DNA of 64,000 nt, taken from NCBI RefSeq assembly GCF_018417475.1, contig NZ_CP054856.1, positions 992,001 to 1,056,000 on the forward strand, given 5' to 3'. This stretch comes from Novosphingobium decolorationis (GTDB lineage: Bacteria; Pseudomonadota; Alphaproteobacteria; Sphingomonadales; Sphingomonadaceae). Under the pieces are notes generated by a model. It worked only from the letters and a program-made list of their open reading frames with translations. It had not been told where the DNA came from and searched no databases. Below are positions 19,224-28,810 of the stretch, one piece after another. A program made the translations under genes and the position numbers. The first letter of the stretch is position 1. Every line of letters begins with the position of its first letter.

Positions 19224-20725
19224 GTGGGGATCTACAGCGTGGAACTTTATCTTCAGGTCCGTTTGGCTTGCGCGGATGGCATGAGCCAGCGGGCGGCGGC
19301 GAAGCGTTTCAATGTGTCGCGCGACACGGTGCGCAAGATGCTGTCGTTTTCATCGCCACCGGGTTACCGGCGTCAATCTGTCCCGCAGCGTCCGAAGCTG
19401 GACGGGTTTGTGGCGATCATTGATGGATGGCTTGAAGGGGACCGCTGCGTCCCGCGCAAACAGCGCCATACGGCGAAGCGGGTATTCGACCGCTTGCGCG
19501 CCGAGCATGGTTTCACCGGCGGCTATACGATCATCAAGGATTACATCCGCGAGCGTGAGCAACGCAGCCGGGAGATGTTCGTGCCGCTGGCCCACCCGGC
19601 GGGGGATGCGCAGGCCGATTTCGGGGAAGCGCTGGTGGAGATCGGCGGGGTGCAGCAGAAGGCCTACTTCTTCGCACTCGATCTGCCGCACAGTGATGCC
19701 TGCTATGTGCGGGCCTATCCGGCGGCGGTGGCGGAGGCCCGTGGACGGACACGTTCATGCCTTCGCGTTCTTCGGCGCGGTGCCGCGCTCGATCGTCTAT
19801 GACAACGATCGCTGCCTTGTGGCGAAGATCCTGCCAGACGGCACGCGTAAGCGTGCCACGCTGTTCAGCGCTTTCCTGTCGCATTACGTGATCCGCGACC
19901 GCTATGCCCGCCCGGGCAAGGAACGAGAAAGGCAATGTGGAAGGGCTGGTTGGTTACTGCCGCCGCAATTTCATGGTGCCGATCCCGAAGTTCCCGACCT
20001 GGGAGGCCTTCAACCTATGGCTGGAGGAGCAATGCCGCAAGCGCCAGCAGGACAAGGTGCGCGGACAGAGCGAGACGATCGGTGAGCGCTTGCAACGCGA
20101 TCTGGCAGCCATGCAGCCTCTGCCCGCTACACCCTTCGAGGCCTGCGATCAGACGAGCGGGCGGGTCTCCTCGCAATCCCGGTGCGCTACAGGACCAACG
20201 ATTATTCGGTTCCGGTGGCCTGGGCCATCAGGAGGTCTGGATCAGGGCCTATGTCGATGAGGTGGTGGTCGGCTGCCGCAGCGAAGTCATCGCCCGTCAT
20301 CCTCGTTGTTATGCCCGCGAGGAGGTTATCTTCGACCCGCTCCACTATCTCCCGCTGATCGAGCAGAAGATCAACGCATTCGACCGTGCCGCGCCTTTGC
20401 AGGGCTGGGATTTGCCCGAAGCGTTCACGACACTGCAGCGGTTGATGGAAGGCCGCATGCACAAGCATGGCAGGCGTGAATATGTACAGGTGCTGCGCCT
20501 GTTGGAAACGTTCACCCTCGCCGATCTCCGTGCGGCGGTGGAACAGGCCATTGATCTTGGCGCCATCGGCTTCGATGCCGTCAAGCACCTCGCCCTGTGC
20601 CGGGTCGAACGCGTACCGCCGGGCTGGACACGGACGTCTATCCCTTCCTGCCACGCACAACGGTCGAGAAGACCTTTGCCAGAGCCTATCTGAGCCTGCT
20701 CTCCGACCAGCAGGAGGCCGCATGA
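19224..20725 (+). pseudogene. istA: istA transposase, broken by five frame changes
   Basis: GTG start with upstream AGGGAGGT. The N-terminus MGIYSVELYLQVRLACADGM and HTH region MSQRAAAKRFNVSRDTVRKML match IstA. Catalytic-domain segments appear in successive frames: HPAGDAQADFGEALVEIGG, then DGHVHAFAFFGAVPRSIVYDN, then NEKGNVEGLVGYCRRNF (DDE Glu region), then HQEVWIRAYVDEVVVGCR, and finally DTDVYPFLPRTTVEKTF to the stop at 20725. Frame changes fall near 19739 (net -2), 19921 (-2), 20180 (-1), 20222 (-1) and 20623 (-1). All are net losses and no in-frame stop interrupts any segment, so decay is recent or the indels are sequence errors. Confidence 0.85.
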
Positions 20726-21486
20726 GCGATCAGACCCCGGAGCTTCTTCTCGCTCACAATCTCAAGGCACCTGCTGCCTACGTGCCTGCGAGAGCACCAC
20801 AAGCTCGCCCGGCAATGTGCCGCTGAAGGCGTCGATCATATCCGCTTCCTCGCCCGCCTTGTCGAGATGGAGATGATCGACAGGGAGCGTCGTATGGTCG
20901 AGCGGCGCATCAAGGCCGCGCGCTTCCCCGCCGTCAAAAGCCTCGACAGCTTCGACTTCACCGTCATCCCGTGCTCAACAAGATGCAGGTGCTCGAGATG
21001 GCGCGCTGCGAGTGGATCGAGCGGCGTGAGAACGCCATCGCTCTGGGGCCATCGGGCACCGGAAAGACGCACGTAGCGTTGGGGCTCGGACTGGCAGCAT
21101 GCCAGAAAGGGCTGTCGGTGGGCTTCACCACTGCGGCGGCGCTGGTCAGCGAAATGATGGAGGCGCGCGACGAGCGGCGTCTCCTGCGCTTCCAGAAGCA
21201 GATGGTCGGATACAAACTGCTCATCATCGACGAACTGGGCTTCGTACCGCTCTCCAAGACCGGCGCCGAACTGCTGTTCGAGCTGATCTCCCAGCGTTAC
21301 GAACGCGGCTCCACCTTGATCACCAGCAACCTGCCCTTCGACGAATGGACCGAAACCTTCGGATCCGAGCGTCTCACAGGCGCGCTCCTCGATCGCCTGA
21401 CCCATCACGTCAGCATCCTCGAGATGAACGGCGAAAGCTATCGCCTCGCTCACAGCCGGGCCCGCAAGGCCAAAATCAGACCCTGA
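20722..21486 (+). pseudogene. istB: istB ATPase helper, broken by two frame changes
   Basis: ATG at 20722 overlaps the istA stop. MSDQTPELLLAHNLKA is followed by a net loss of 2 nt near 20772-20785 and, in the next frame, LREHHKLARQCAAEG and FLARLVEMEMIDRERRMVERR. A further net loss of 1 nt near 20970 leads into the AAA+ core: Walker A GPSGTGKTH, Walker B LLIIDELGF, sensor-1 LITSNLPFDEW, and C-terminus HSRARKAKIRP. The final 171-codon frame could still be made as a truncated ATPase lacking the N-terminal IstA-interaction part. Confidence 0.85.
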
Positions 21487-21500
21487 AAAGCAAGCCAATG

Positions 21501-21547
21501 CCGGGGGGAGTGGCCCTCGGGCTACGCCCTCACGCCACTCCCCCCGG
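21501..21547. terminator. Strong stem-loop after istB
   Basis: A perfect 14-bp stem, CCGGGGGGAGTGGC paired with GCCACTCCCCCCGG, encloses a 19-nt loop 14 nt after the istB stop. It has no T-run, so it may shield istAB transcription or act as an IS structural element rather than a classical terminator. Confidence 0.5.
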
Positions 21548-21567
21548 CGTGTAACACGATGGCCTGG

Positions 21568-21605
21568 TTTTACGCCGCCCCATGGCCGACTTTTGCTCCG
21601 CCGTT
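21568..21605 (-). repeat. Right-end multiple terminal repeats of the IS
   Basis: TTTTACGCCGCCC (21568-21580) and TTGCTCCGCCGTT (21593-21605) are exact complements of the two left-end repeats. Spacing is 12 nt here but 36 nt at the left end. Confidence 0.75.
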
Positions 21606-21784
21606 GACACCCGAGGGATGCCCGAAACGACATCTCCACGAGGGTCTACAGTCAACTACTTATTCGCACGCGCACAAGACCGCACGGGCCAATTCTCGCC
21701 AGCTTCCCCGGTAAGCGGCCAAACCACAAAACCAGCGGCCGCCACCACGGGACTGCCATTAGATTCATGGTTTGGGGAGCTTTC

Positions 21785-24187
21785 ATGTTGACGAAGATGC
21801 ATTTCGCCAGGGCCTTGGCCTGCAGTGTTTCGCTGATGGCCTTCACGGCCGGGACCGCGCAGGCCGACGAGGCCGCGCCGGCACCAGCGCCCGCCGCGGC
21901 ACCGGCCACGACCGGCCTCAACGACATTATCGTGACCGCCGAGCGCCGCGAGGTCAGCCTCCAGGACGCACCGCTCTCGGTCTCGGCGATCAGCGCCGAG
22001 GACCTCAAGGCCGCCAATATCACCGACATCACGGGCCTCAACGGCTCGGTCCCGGGCCTTGTCGTTGCGCGTTCGGGCGGTGGTGAGCGCATCATCTCGA
22101 TCCGCGGCATCGGCTCGGAAACACCCGAGAACACCAACACCCAGCCCGGCGTCTCCTACCACATCGACGGCGTCTACATCTTCAACTCGATCGCCGCCTC
22201 GGCCGCCTTCATCGACGTCGCCCAGGTCGAAGTCCTGCGCGGGCCCCAGGGCACGCTGTTCGGGCAGGGTTCCACCGGCGGCACGATCAACGTCGTCTCG
22301 GTCGACCCGACGATGGATGCGGTCACCGGCTATGCCAACGGTGGCTTCGGCAACTACGCCTACAAGGAAGCAAGCGCAGCGCTCAACGTGCCGCTCACCG
22401 ACACGCTGGCCGTGCGCGGCGCTTTCCAGATGACCAAGCACGATGGCTATGCCAAGGCCACCAAGGTCCCCGGCACGGACAGCTACGATCTCGATGATCA
22501 GGACGAGTACGGCTGGCGCCTCGGCGCAAAGTGGGCGCCCACGGCCAACTTCTCGATCACTCTCAACGCGATCAACTTCCACTCCGACACCAACGGCCCG
22601 GCGCAGAAGAACATCCTCGACCCCGAAGACGATCCGCGCATCCTGACCCAGGACTACCCGGGCCGCTCGCTGGTCGAAACCGAGCTCTACACCGGCACGA
22701 TCCGCTACGAGGCGCCGTTCGCCACGTTCAAGTCGATCACCGGCTACCAGAAGCTGCACTCGATCCAGGCCTGGGACGCCGACGGCCTCGATGCCGCGAC
22801 CTTCTCGGCCGTCACCTACAACCCGGACAGCTGGACCTACTCCAACTACGACCACGTGCCCCTGTGGCAGTCGGACACGGAAAGCTGGAGCCAGGAATTC
22901 AACATCACCTCCAACGGCTCGGGTCCGCTGAGCTGGGTTGCGGGCGGTGTCTACCTGCATTCCGACAACGAGCAGTACATCAACGAGTACCGCGCGGCCG
23001 ACGACAACATCATCCAGCCCGCCCTGCCCCTGACCACGCCCTGGGACGACCCGCTGGTGGGCAACCTGGCCTATGCGGAACTTTCCTCGATCGAGCGTGA
23101 CCTCTGGGCCGTCTACGCCCAGGCGACCTACGACCTGACCGACAAGCTCGCGCTCACCGCTGGCGTGCGCTACAACCACGACAAGGCACAGGGCATGTCG
23201 GACAGCGTGTCGGGCGGCTCTGCCAGCCAGTCCTCGGGCGCCTATCTCCAGCCCGCCTACACCGGCAACCGCAAGACCAAGGCCTGGACCGGCAAGGTCG
23301 CGCTCGACTACCAGATCACGCCGGAAAACATGGTCTACGCCAGCTGGACGCGCGGCTTCAAGCCGGGCGGCATCAACTCGGCGGCCTCGGCGGGCAGCAG
23401 CGGCCTGGCGCTGGGCCTCATGGACTCGGTCCAGCCCACCTATACCAAGGAGACTGTCGACAGCTTTGAGATCGGCACCAAGAACCGCTTCGCGAACGAC
23501 ACGCTCCAGCTGAACGCATCGGGTTTCCTCTATCTCTACAAGGACATGCAGTTCCTCGAGGAAGACCCCGTGCTCTATGGCGAGGGCATCTCCAACGCGC
23601 CCAAGGCGCGCGTCTACGGCATCGAACTCGAAGCCCAGTGGGCGCCGACCGAACACTTCCGCGTCGATGCCTCTGGCTCGTGGCTGGAGGGTGAATTCAC
23701 CGAGGACTACTACGCGCTCGATCCGGCGGCGGCGGCGGCGGCGCAGAACGCAGCGGGCTACGGCGACTGGCTGTTCTGGAACAACTACTACGACGCCTCG
23801 GTCGTGCGCGATGGCGCGCGCGCCAACATCAACGGCAACCGCATTCCCAAGCTGCCGCGCTGGCAGGGCACGCTGGCCGCGACCTACACCAACAAGGTCG
23901 GCCCGGGTAACCTGACCGCCCGCGCCCAGGCGATCTACCGCGGCAAGTACCAGTACCGCGTCTTCAACGATGCCAGCACCGACCTCGCCTCCTCCTACAC
24001 CCAGGTCAACACCATGGTGAAGTACGAGCCCGAGGACACGAACTTCTCGATGATGTTCCGCGTCATCAACCTGTTCGACACGAACGGCGTGAACTCGCGC
24101 TTCTCCGATCCCTACGGCAGCGCGCAGGTGATGGAGACCTACATTCCCCCGCGCCAGTTCATCCTCTCGTTCGGCTACACCTTCTGA
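21785..24187 (+). CDS. TonB-dependent outer-membrane receptor
   Basis: 800-residue receptor. The ATG at 21785 is preceded by GGGGAG and yields a Sec signal peptide cleaved near AQA27. After an Ala/Pro linker comes a TonB-box-like DIIVTAERR and a plug domain (VVARSGGGERIISIRGIG, then VEVLRGPQGTLFGQGSTGG). A 22-strand barrel of about 600 residues ends in the C-terminal aromatic signature QFILSFGYTF. It is the first gene of the catabolic island and is followed by a terminator. Proteins of this group in sphingomonads import diverse aromatic or plant-derived compounds; the ligand here is unknown. Confidence 0.92.
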   Translation: MLTKMHFARALACSVSLMAFTAGTAQADEAAPAPAPAAAPATTGLNDIIVTAERREVSLQDAPLSVSAISAEDLKAANITDITGLNGSVPGLVVARSGGGERIISIRGIGSETPENTNTQPGVSYHIDGVYIFNSIAASAAFIDVAQVEVLRGPQGTLFGQGSTGGTINVVSVDPTMDAVTGYANGGFGNYAYKEASAALNVPLTDTLAVRGAFQMTKHDGYAKATKVPGTDSYDLDDQDEYGWRLGAKWAPTANFSITLNAINFHSDTNGPAQKNILDPEDDPRILTQDYPGRSLVETELYTGTIRYEAPFATFKSITGYQKLHSIQAWDADGLDAATFSAVTYNPDSWTYSNYDHVPLWQSDTESWSQEFNITSNGSGPLSWVAGGVYLHSDNEQYINEYRAADDNIIQPALPLTTPWDDPLVGNLAYAELSSIERDLWAVYAQATYDLTDKLALTAGVRYNHDKAQGMSDSVSGGSASQSSGAYLQPAYTGNRKTKAWTGKVALDYQITPENMVYASWTRGFKPGGINSAASAGSSGLALGLMDSVQPTYTKETVDSFEIGTKNRFANDTLQLNASGFLYLYKDMQFLEEDPVLYGEGISNAPKARVYGIELEAQWAPTEHFRVDASGSWLEGEFTEDYYALDPAAAAAAQNAAGYGDWLFWNNYYDASVVRDGARANINGNRIPKLPRWQGTLAATYTNKVGPGNLTARAQAIYRGKYQYRVFNDASTDLASSYTQVNTMVKYEPEDTNFSMMFRVINLFDTNGVNSRFSDPYGSAQVMETYIPPRQFILSFGYTF

Positions 24188-24189
24188 TC

Positions 24190-24254
24190 CAGACCGTCCG
24201 CAATGGCCGGTCTGCGGGCGCGGGGAGCAAGACTCCTCGCGCCCGTTCCCTTTT
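24190..24254 (+). terminator. Double hairpin terminator after the TonB receptor
   Basis: A 7-bp stem (CAGACCG/CGGTCTG) is followed by a strong 12-bp stem GGGCGCGGGGAG/CTCCTCGCGCCC (24216-24244, one mismatch) and the T-rich tail GTTCCCTTTTG. Confidence 0.75.
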
Positions 24255-24472
24255 GTGCGCAAGTGCGGCATAAGACGCTGCAGCGCGTCATGGGGCTGGA
24301 AACACGCCTAGGCGCCCCGCCCCTGTCGCACGCAAGGACACCAGAGCTGAAACCACTGCCGGATCAAGTGTTGAGGCGCACACCATCAAGAGTGCACCCC
24401 GCCAGTTCGGGAACATGCTGCCACACGAATCCCGGCCACGAAGCCGGGACGAAGCTGTAAGCAGGAGATACG

Positions 24473-25735
24473 ATGCCCCGCAACGCACAGGTCATGATTG
24501 CCGCCTCGCTGGCGTTCTTCTTCGTGACGGCCACGACCTTCACCTCGCTGGGCTATGTCCTCTACATCATGGTTGACCAGCTCGACTGGTCGGCGGCGGC
24601 GGCCGGCTTCAGCTTTGCCCTGCTGGGCCTTGCCTGCGGGCTTGCCAGCCCGCTGCCACCCTACCTGATGAAGACCATCGGGACGCGCCTGACGATGGTC
24701 CTGGGCGCGCTCGTGCTGGCAGGCGGCTTCGCGATGGCCTCGGTCATCAACGACCTCAATTTCTTCTTCGTCGCGACCTCGCTGATGGGGGCCGGCTTCA
24801 CCCTGCTGGCGCCCTCGCCTGCGGTCTATCTCCTCGCCAACTGGTTTCCGCGCACCTCCAGCCGGATGATCGGGTTCTACTTCATGGTCGGCTCCTCGGG
24901 CGGCATCGCGGGGCCCCTCATCGTCAGCGCCATTGCCGGGGCGACCGGCGACTGGCGCTTGCACTGGATGGTCATGGCCGTGGCCGCCGCCGTCCTTGGC
25001 CTCATCTGCTTTGTCTGCATCCGCGACACCGAGGCCGTCGCCACCACAGCCCAAACGCAGGAAGACACCGAGGCCAGCGGCACTATCGCGGACAGCGGAT
25101 ACACCGTGCGCCAGGCGCTGCTGACGCGCACCTTCCTCATCCTCGCGGTGATCCTCACCGTCGTGCAGACGGTCGTCACCGCGACCCACTCGCTGCTGGT
25201 CGCGCACATTGCCAACCTGGGACACGGCGCGGCGCCGGGCGCCATCGCGATGAGCCTCCTGGCCTTTGCCGGAACCGGCACCAAGGGCGTGACCGGCGCC
25301 ATCTGCGAGCGGGTCTCGCCGCGCCTGATCCTGATCGGCGGCCTTGTCCTCCAGGCGCTTGCCATGGCGCTCCTCTCCTACGCGCCCGGCGTAGCCATCG
25401 CCATTGCCGCGGCCATCGTGTTCGGCGCGGGCTGGGGCATGGCCTGGCTCTCGGGCCACATCCTGCTGCTGCGCTACTTCGGCGCACGGCTCGCGGGCAC
25501 GATGACCGCCATGGTGACGACCGCCTCCACACTCGCCGTCTTCGGCCCCATCGGGGCGGGACGCGTCGCCGATGTCACCGGCACCTATGCGCCTGCCATC
25601 GTGGTCTTTTCCGGGCTCCTCCTCGCCGCCGCGATCATCGCGCTGCTCTTCCTCAAGGCCCCGCGCCCGCTGGGCGCCGCGCAGAGCGAAGACACCCAGG
25701 ACGCGCCCGCACTCAAGCTGGAACCCGCCGAATAA
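24473..25735 (+). CDS. MFS transporter (OFA/monocarboxylate-like)
   Basis: 420-residue 12-TM major facilitator. The N-terminus MPRNAQVMIAASLAFFFVTATTFTSLGYVLY starts in TM1. The cytoplasmic 2-3 loop has a degenerate MFS motif (PLPPYLMKTIGTRLTM). A polar 25-residue central loop (QTQEDTEASGTIADSG) separates the halves. It lies between the TonB receptor and a Rieske oxygenase, and is followed by its own hairpin terminator. By context it would carry the receptor's ligand or a breakdown product across the inner membrane; substrate not determinable. Confidence 0.85.
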   Translation: MPRNAQVMIAASLAFFFVTATTFTSLGYVLYIMVDQLDWSAAAAGFSFALLGLACGLASPLPPYLMKTIGTRLTMVLGALVLAGGFAMASVINDLNFFFVATSLMGAGFTLLAPSPAVYLLANWFPRTSSRMIGFYFMVGSSGGIAGPLIVSAIAGATGDWRLHWMVMAVAAAVLGLICFVCIRDTEAVATTAQTQEDTEASGTIADSGYTVRQALLTRTFLILAVILTVVQTVVTATHSLLVAHIANLGHGAAPGAIAMSLLAFAGTGTKGVTGAICERVSPRLILIGGLVLQALAMALLSYAPGVAIAIAAAIVFGAGWGMAWLSGHILLLRYFGARLAGTMTAMVTTASTLAVFGPIGAGRVADVTGTYAPAIVVFSGLLLAAAIIALLFLKAPRPLGAAQSEDTQDAPALKLEPAE

Positions 25736-25785
25736 GGCGCCCCCTCGACGCGGACCTGTCTCCAGGATCACATTTGCCAAGAATG

Positions 25786-25824
25786 AGGGCGCGCTGGGTA
25801 AAGCCTGCGCGCCCTTGCCTTTCT
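25786..25824 (+). terminator. Terminator after the MFS gene
   Basis: Perfect 9-bp stem AGGGCGCGC/GCGCGCCCT with a 12-nt loop, followed by TGCCTTTCT. Confidence 0.75.
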
Positions 25825-25903
25825 AGTCTCCCTCGTATCGGCCCGGCGCCCTCGTGCGCCAGATGAAGGCCGCACCAGACCACAACGACGGGAACAGGCA
25901 CGC

Positions 25904-27118
25904 ATGACACTCCTCACCGACCAGTTCTTCGACAGCCTCGCCAGCTCGAAGCTGGATACGCTGGAGGCCGAGACCCTGCCGCGCGAATGCTACGCGAGCG
26001 AGGAATTCCACGACTTCGAGATGGAAGCCGTCTTCGCCCACGAATGGCTCTGCGTCGGGCGCGCGGAATGGCTGGAGGAGCCCGGCGACTTCTTCACCGT
26101 CAGCCGCGCCGATGAACCGATGATCGTGTGCAAGACGCGTGACGGCACGATCAAGGCGCTCTCCTCCGTCTGCCAGCACCGCGCCATGCTGGTCGCCGAA
26201 GGCCACGGCAACACCCGCGCCTTCGTGTGCCCCTACCACCACTGGACCTACGACCTCGACGGCACGCTGGTCGGCGCGCCCGCGATGAGCCGCACTTGCA
26301 ATTTCGACAAGAAGGCCGCCTCGCTGCCCGAGATTCGCATGGAAATCTGGCACGGCTTCATCTTCGTGAACCTCGATCCCGAAGCCGAGCCCCTCACCCC
26401 GCGTCTCGCCGCGCTGGAGGATGTCGTGGCCAACTACGACTTCGCCTCGCTGCGCGGCCCCCGGCCCGAAGAACCCACCGTGTTCCCCTGGAACTGGAAG
26501 GTCATGCTGGAGAACAACAACGACGGCTACCACGCCAGCCGTCTTCATGCCGGGCCGCTCCATGACTTCATCCCGAGCGGCCTTGCCACCTTCCCCGAAG
26601 TCCCGGCCGACAGCGCGGGCTACTATCGCCTCAACGGCACGCTCCACAAGAACGCCGGGTTCAACGCAACGCAGAAGTCGATCTTCCCGGTTTTCCCCAA
26701 GCTGACCGAGGAGGAGCAGAACCGCCTGCTCTTCGTGAACCTGCCGCCCAGCCTCAGCCTGGTCGTGCTGAACGACAGCGTCATCTACCTCATCATGGAC
26801 CCCAGGTCTGCGAACTCGCACGCGCTCACCATCGGTACGCTGATGGCGCCCGAGGCGATGGAGGACCCGCTCTACGACCTCAAGGTCAAAATGACCGACG
26901 AGGCGGTGGAGCGCATCGTCGCGCAGGACTTCCACGTCGACGAGCTCGTCCAGCAGGGCCTGCGCTCACGCCATGCACCGCGCGGCCGCTATTCCTGGCA
27001 GGAGGGCGCCCAACGCCTCCTCAACGTCTGGCTGGTCGATCGCTACTGGGCCGAATGGGACCGCCGCCGCGGCCCCTCCGCGCCCGTCACCCGCCTTCGT
27101 GCCGGATCGTCCGGCTGA
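25904..27118 (+). CDS. Rieske-type ring-hydroxylating oxygenase alpha subunit
   Basis: 404-residue terminal oxygenase. Rieske [2Fe-2S] ligands Cys90-x-His92 (SVCQHRAM) and Cys109-xx-His112 (CPYHHW). The SRPBCC catalytic domain carries ENNNDGYHASRLHAG around residues 204-218, including the bridging Asp and one or more iron-binding His. No beta subunit, ferredoxin or reductase gene is adjacent, so it probably works as an alpha-only oxygenase with electron donors encoded elsewhere. A strong terminator follows. Reaction could be hydroxylation or demethylation; the exact subfamily needs a search. Confidence 0.9.
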   Translation: MTLLTDQFFDSLASSKLDTLEAETLPRECYASEEFHDFEMEAVFAHEWLCVGRAEWLEEPGDFFTVSRADEPMIVCKTRDGTIKALSSVCQHRAMLVAEGHGNTRAFVCPYHHWTYDLDGTLVGAPAMSRTCNFDKKAASLPEIRMEIWHGFIFVNLDPEAEPLTPRLAALEDVVANYDFASLRGPRPEEPTVFPWNWKVMLENNNDGYHASRLHAGPLHDFIPSGLATFPEVPADSAGYYRLNGTLHKNAGFNATQKSIFPVFPKLTEEEQNRLLFVNLPPSLSLVVLNDSVIYLIMDPRSANSHALTIGTLMAPEAMEDPLYDLKVKMTDEAVERIVAQDFHVDELVQQGLRSRHAPRGRYSWQEGAQRLLNVWLVDRYWAEWDRRRGPSAPVTRLRAGSSG

Positions 27119-27153
27119 ACCTGATCCTTCACTGGATACCCTCCCAACTTTGC

Positions 27154-27185
27154 GGCGTCCGGCCTGTCCGGGCGCCGTTTTCTTT
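27154..27185 (+). terminator. Terminator after the Rieske gene
   Basis: 9-bp stem GGCGTCCGG/CCGGGCGCC (one G-T pair), 5-nt loop, then GTTTTCTTT. Confidence 0.85.
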
Positions 27186-27310
27186 GCGGACCAAGACAGG
27201 CTCCGGTCGCTGCCGATCAAGCTTTCGTGCGTGCCCGCTCCAGCCTTCATACGTGACCTCTGGCTACCCACGAGGCCACGACATGCCAGCCAAGGGGAGC
27301 ATACCGGCAC

Positions 27311-27796
27311 ATGACCAACAGCCTCATCTTCTTCGACATTCCCAGCGACGATCCCGATGCGGCGGGCAAGTTCTACGCCGAGGTCTTCGGGTGGGAGGAC
27401 GATCCGCGCCTGGGCGGCGCGTACCACCGCATGGTTCCGGGCGGCTTCTTCGCCAACAAGGACGGTTCGGAGAGCGAGATCGGCCACCTGCACATGGGCA
27501 TCGGCAAGGTCTCCAACATGCGCCCCCATCCCGATCCCGAGGGCATCGAGCCGCGCACGATGAGCAGCGGTGGCCGCGGCCCGCGCATCTGGATCCTGAT
27601 CGACGACAACGACACGCCCGAGCGCATCCTCGCCACCGCCGAGAAGCTGGGCGCCACGGTCCTGTGGCGCAACCACTACTGGGCCGAGTTCAACGGCCTC
27701 AACCACTGCTTCGTCGACCCCTGGGGCAACCACATCATGCTCTGGGGCAAGGCCGGCAATCCGCCCAAGGTACCCGAGGACTATACCCGCGAATAA
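27311..27796 (+). CDS. VOC-family (glyoxalase/extradiol-fold) protein
   Basis: 161-residue vicinal-oxygen-chelate protein. MTNSLIFFDIPSDDPDAAGKFYAEVFGWE is the standard beta-alpha-beta start. The second module ends CFVDPWGNHIMLWGK, the usual FxDPxGN closure of a VOC domain. Candidate ligands include His168-like positions only by analogy, so metal binding is unproven. It sits between the Rieske oxygenase and the ring-cleavage dioxygenase, separated by 174 bp from the latter. It could be an isomerase, lyase or binding protein for a ring-cleavage product. Confidence 0.8.
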   Translation: MTNSLIFFDIPSDDPDAAGKFYAEVFGWEDDPRLGGAYHRMVPGGFFANKDGSESEIGHLHMGIGKVSNMRPHPDPEGIEPRTMSSGGRGPRIWILIDDNDTPERILATAEKLGATVLWRNHYWAEFNGLNHCFVDPWGNHIMLWGKAGNPPKVPEDYTRE

Positions 27797-27970
27797 GCGG
27801 GACGCAGGAGGACCTGCCTTCCGGCCCGAAAGCTGCGCGACAAGTTCTTGTGCGCCGCGATCCAAGACCGGGAGGCAGCCTGCGCCATAGCGTCCAAGCA
27901 CGCCCCCAGAGCCACGACGACACGACAACACGACAAGGGGGGCCGACAGGTCCAAGGAGAGCCAAGAGCA

Positions 27971-28753
27971 ATGAGCCGACTTCCCATCGTCTTCTTCGGG
28001 CACGGCAGCCCGATGGTCGCGCTGGAAAAGAGCGACGTGACCCGCCAGTGGAAGGCCATGGGCGAGCGCATCGGCAAGCCCCGCGCAATCCTGTGCATCT
28101 CGGCCCACTGGCAGACGCGCGGCACCGCCGTCACCGCCATGGCCCAGCCGCGCACCATCCATGACTTCGGCGCCTTTCCGCAGGCGCTCTTCGACGTGCA
28201 GTACCCCGCGCCCGGCGATCCCGAACTTGCCCAGCGCGTGCGCGAACTGCTCGCGCCCATGGACGTGAAGATGGACGCCAACTGGGGCCTCGACCACGGC
28301 ACCTGGACGGTCCTCGTCCATGCCTATCCCGAAGCCGACGTGCCGGTGATCCAGCTCTCGATGGACCTGGCCAAGACCCCGCAGGAGCACTGGGAGATCG
28401 GCCGCGCGCTGCGTCCGTTGCGCGACGAGGGCGTGCTCATCATGGCGACGGGCAACATCGTCCACAACCTGCCCGCGATGGACTGGGCCAATCCGCTGGC
28501 CGAGCCCTACCCCTGGGCCACCCTCTTCAACGACACGATGTGCCAGGCGGTCGAGAACGACGATCCGCAGGTCGTGATCGATTACCAGCAGCTGGGCGAT
28601 GCGGCGCGCTATTCGGTGCCCTCCTCGGACCACTTCCTGCCGCTGCTCTATTTCCTGGGTGCCCGGCATGAAGGGGAAGACGCCACCTTCGCGCCCCACT
28701 TCATCCAGCACAAGTCGCTTTCCATGACGAGCGTGCTGATCGGAGCGGACTGA
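27971..28753 (+). CDS. ygiD: YgiD/DODA-type class III extradiol dioxygenase
   Basis: 260-residue LigB-superfamily enzyme, a close match in layout to E. coli YgiD (4,5-DOPA extradiol dioxygenase). The ATG at 27971 follows AGGAGAGCC. Conserved His at 11 (FFGHGSP), 46 (ISAHWQTRG), 109 (GLDHGTW) and 165 (GNIVHNL) mark the metal/active site. HDFGAFPQALFDVQYPAPG is a family hallmark. It opens catechol-type rings next to a hydroxyl. By position it follows the Rieske and VOC genes and precedes formamidase, consistent with ring opening in a degradation pathway. Confidence 0.87.
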   Translation: MSRLPIVFFGHGSPMVALEKSDVTRQWKAMGERIGKPRAILCISAHWQTRGTAVTAMAQPRTIHDFGAFPQALFDVQYPAPGDPELAQRVRELLAPMDVKMDANWGLDHGTWTVLVHAYPEADVPVIQLSMDLAKTPQEHWEIGRALRPLRDEGVLIMATGNIVHNLPAMDWANPLAEPYPWATLFNDTMCQAVENDDPQVVIDYQQLGDAARYSVPSSDHFLPLLYFLGARHEGEDATFAPHFIQHKSLSMTSVLIGAD

Positions 28754-28810
28754 CCGTCCGCCGCATCCTGCACCTCGCGCATTCCCCTTTCTACGCCCAC
28801 AGGAGTTTCG

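Larger units (their letters stand above)
19119..21609 (+). mobile_element. IS21-family insertion sequence (degraded)
   Basis: About 2.49 kb element between the histidine kinase and a TonB receptor gene. It contains an istA-istB pair in the usual order with the usual ATGA overlap at 20722-20725. Ends are proposed from symmetric inverted repeats: AACGGCGGAGCAA begins 4 nt inside the left end and its complement ends 4 nt inside the right end. A second 13-bp repeat lies further in on each side. The element starts TG and ends CA. No target duplication is evident. Both genes are frameshifted, so it is probably non-autonomous unless these are sequencing errors. Confidence 0.85.

Noticed and set aside
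19111..21620. Target-site duplication flanking the IS
   Set aside because: The bases next to the proposed ends (CATTGACC on the left, CCCGAGGG on the right) do not match, so no duplication is claimed.
21656..24271. An 871-codon minus-strand open frame opposite the TonB receptor
   Set aside because: Val/Gly/Arg/Asp-rich repetitive shadow; the receptor on the plus strand is complete with signal peptide and C-terminal signature.
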